Of a DNA stretch of 34,859 nt, positions 33,582-34,859 are shown piece after piece. The notes under the pieces are model-generated. The model made no database searches and was not told the origin of the DNA. It worked only from the letters and a program-made list of their open reading frames with translations. The number at the start of each line of letters is the position of its first letter. Positions within the stretch are counted from its first letter, which is position 1. Made by a program: the position numbers and the translations under genes. Source of the stretch: Anaerolineae bacterium (GTDB lineage: Bacteria > Chloroflexota > Anaerolineae > 4572-78 > J111); assembly GCA_023151115.1 (NCBI GenBank), contig JAKLJP010000061.1, positions 1-34,859 on the forward strand, written 5' to 3'.

Positions 33582-34625
33582 ATGAACGACAAACTATCCG
33601 TCAGTATCGTCGGCGGCAGCGGCTATGTGGGCGGTGAGCTGCTGCGGCTGCTTCTATTCCATCCTTACGTCACCATCAAACAAATTACCAGCGCCAGCCA
33701 GTTTGGAAAATTTGCTCATACCGCCCATCCTAACCTGCGCGGTGTGACCGAGCTGCAATTCAGCCACCCGGAGGCGCTGGAGCCATGCGATTTGCTCTTT
33801 TTAGCCCAACCCCATGGCGAAGCCAGCAAACAAATTGACCGTTGGGCCGGCCTGGCCGAGCGGATTGTGGATACCTCCGCCGATTTCCGCCTGCGCGACC
33901 CCGCCGTTTATGCTCAGTGGTACGGCGAGGCTCACCCTGCCCCGGCCTGGCTGGATAAATTTGTCTACGGTCTGCCGGAGCGGTATCGCGCTCAATTGGC
34001 GACGGCCAAATACGCCAGCGGCGTCGGCTGCAATGCTACCGTCACCAACCTGGCCCTGGCCCCCCTGGCCGACGCTGGGCTGCTAGCCAGGGGCCGCGTG
34101 GTGGCCGATGTAAAAGTTGGCTCTTCCGAAGGCGGGGCGCGGCCCAATGAAGGCTCCCATCACCCGGAACGGAGCGGCGCAGTGCGTTCCTTCAAACCGA
34201 CCGGCCACCGCCATCAGGCTGAAGTCCGGCAAGCCCTGGGCGACAATTTTGAGCTATACATGTCTATCACCTCGGTGGAGCTGGTTCGGGGGGCGCTGGT
34301 CACGGCTCACTGTTTGCTTAACCAAAAGGTCGAAGAGAAGGATGTGTGGAAAGTCTACCGCCAGGCTTACAAGCAGGAGCCGTTTATCCGGCTGGTCAAG
34401 CAGAAAAGCGGTATCTTCCGCTACCCGGAGCCAAAGCTGCTGGCCGGGACCAATTTTTGCGATGTCGGCTTTGAAGTGGAAGAGGGCAGCAACCGGCTAG
34501 TGGTCATTGCCGCTCTGGATAATTTGATGAAAGGCGCTGCCGGCAGCGCCGTCCAGAGCATGAATATCATGCTCGGCTGGCCGGAAAAGGCTGGACTGGA
34601 ATTTCCGGGACTGCATCCGCTCTAA
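33582..34625 (+). CDS. lysY: LysY/ArgC: LysW-aminoadipyl (or glutamyl) phosphate reductase
   Basis: This is a 347-residue NADPH-dependent semialdehyde-forming enzyme. The N-terminal nucleotide fold is IVGGSGYVGGELLRLLL; ADFRLRD and YGLPERYR follow. The catalytic cysteine is C150 in SGVGCNATVTN, where classic ArgC has PGCYPT, as expected for the LysW-dependent group. The end FCDVGFEVEEGSNRLVVIAALDNLMKGAAGSA is typical. It reduces the phosphorylated LysW-bound substrate. The kinase (LysZ), aminotransferase (LysJ) and hydrolase (LysK) are not in the window and may lie elsewhere. Confidence 0.93.
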   Translation: MNDKLSVSIVGGSGYVGGELLRLLLFHPYVTIKQITSASQFGKFAHTAHPNLRGVTELQFSHPEALEPCDLLFLAQPHGEASKQIDRWAGLAERIVDTSADFRLRDPAVYAQWYGEAHPAPAWLDKFVYGLPERYRAQLATAKYASGVGCNATVTNLALAPLADAGLLARGRVVADVKVGSSEGGARPNEGSHHPERSGAVRSFKPTGHRHQAEVRQALGDNFELYMSITSVELVRGALVTAHCLLNQKVEEKDVWKVYRQAYKQEPFIRLVKQKSGIFRYPEPKLLAGTNFCDVGFEVEEGSNRLVVIAALDNLMKGAAGSAVQSMNIMLGWPEKAGLEFPGLHPL

Positions 34626-34642
34626 CAGCAACTTTCGCCCTC

Positions 34643-34668
34643 CCTAACCTGGACAAGCCAGAGCCAAA
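34643..34668. repeat. 26-bp direct repeat, copy 2
   Basis: It matches the copy at 30679-30704 at 24 of 26 positions (cctaacctggac, then agccagagccaaa). A gccaagacgcaaag word follows, the first arm of a known type of intergenic hairpin whose second arm is absent here. Confidence 0.6.
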
Positions 34669-34718
34669 AAGAGTTCTCTCGCCAAGACGCAAAGATTTTT
34701 AATAATTTTTTCCTAGTT

Positions 34719-34859
34719 CTAACAATTTCTGTGGTTAACTTTCAATCCGGCGGAAGAGGTCGAAATGAGCAGATTGTGGAGCCAGTTTGGGTGATAAACA
34801 AAGCCATTGAGCTTGTGAGCGGGTGAGAGATAGTGCTGACTGACTTTGGCTCGTGGGCA
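34719..34859 (-). CDS. 3' end of an unrecognised gene, cut by the window edge
   Basis: A minus-strand frame enters from the right edge and reads 46 codons (KVSQHYLSPAHKLNGFVYHPNW and on) to a TAG at 34719-34721. I do not recognise a family; a mobile-element product is possible. It is convergent with lysY. Confidence 0.3.
   Translation of the reverse strand, partial: CPRAKVSQHYLSPAHKLNGFVYHPNWLHNLLISTSSAGLKVNHRNC

Overview
The window reads as one stretch of a moderately GC-rich bacterial chromosome, most likely from the Chloroflexota (Anaerolineae or Caldilineae type). This is inference from gene content: a LysW/LysX/LysY amino-group-carrier cluster, a fused ATP sulfurylase/APS kinase, a Tat-type lipoprotein sugar-binding protein, PASTA-less Ser/Thr kinases and many intergenic hairpins. 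There was no database search behind it.

Layout. Positions 56-3265 (minus) hold a membrane Ser/Thr kinase with an extracellular vWA domain and five near-identical repeats. Positions 3266-5500 are a decay zone: hairpins, an ISAs1-family remnant bounded by recognisable inverted repeats (3827-4523), the lipase-maturation-factor fragment it truncates, a nested MITE-like inverted repeat (4938-5113) and a nucleotidyltransferase gene with an in-frame stop. Next come a class III aminotransferase (5523-6872), an ISL3-type transposase remnant and a GntR regulator (7527-8363). Positions 8477-10578 are the wreck of a ribose-type ABC system: an ATPase with two frameshifts, a binding protein lacking its N-terminal half, and no permease.

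The centre is a large divergent locus. Reading left from about 21.87 kb, one apparent operon encodes a DeoC-like aldolase, a PfkB kinase, an RbsD-like mutarotase, a Gfo/Idh/MocA oxidoreductase, a TIM-barrel isomerase, a Tat-lipoprotein sugar-binding protein, two permeases and two non-identical ATPases. That is a complete import-and-catabolism set for an unknown sugar or polyol. Reading right are a GntR/HutC regulator and then a second set: a ferritin-like di-iron protein, a CmuA-architecture methyltransferase/corrinoid fusion, a zinc alcohol dehydrogenase and a creatininase-family protein. The shared intergenic region has back-to-back consensus-like promoters and two copies of a palindromic site, so the GntR protein probably controls both arms. 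I infer that the locus may degrade a methylated carbohydrate-like compound, but the substrate is unknown.

The right end holds the sulfurylase/APS kinase with its own promoter, a DUF971 protein and an aldo/keto reductase on the minus strand, a decayed cupredoxin-like gene, and lysW-lysX-lysY for LysW-dependent lysine (or arginine) synthesis.

Across the window most intergenic gaps carry imperfect hairpins whose arms are built from short near-tandem words. Several different word families share this design. Together with the divergent methyltransferase locus, this is the most unusual feature seen.
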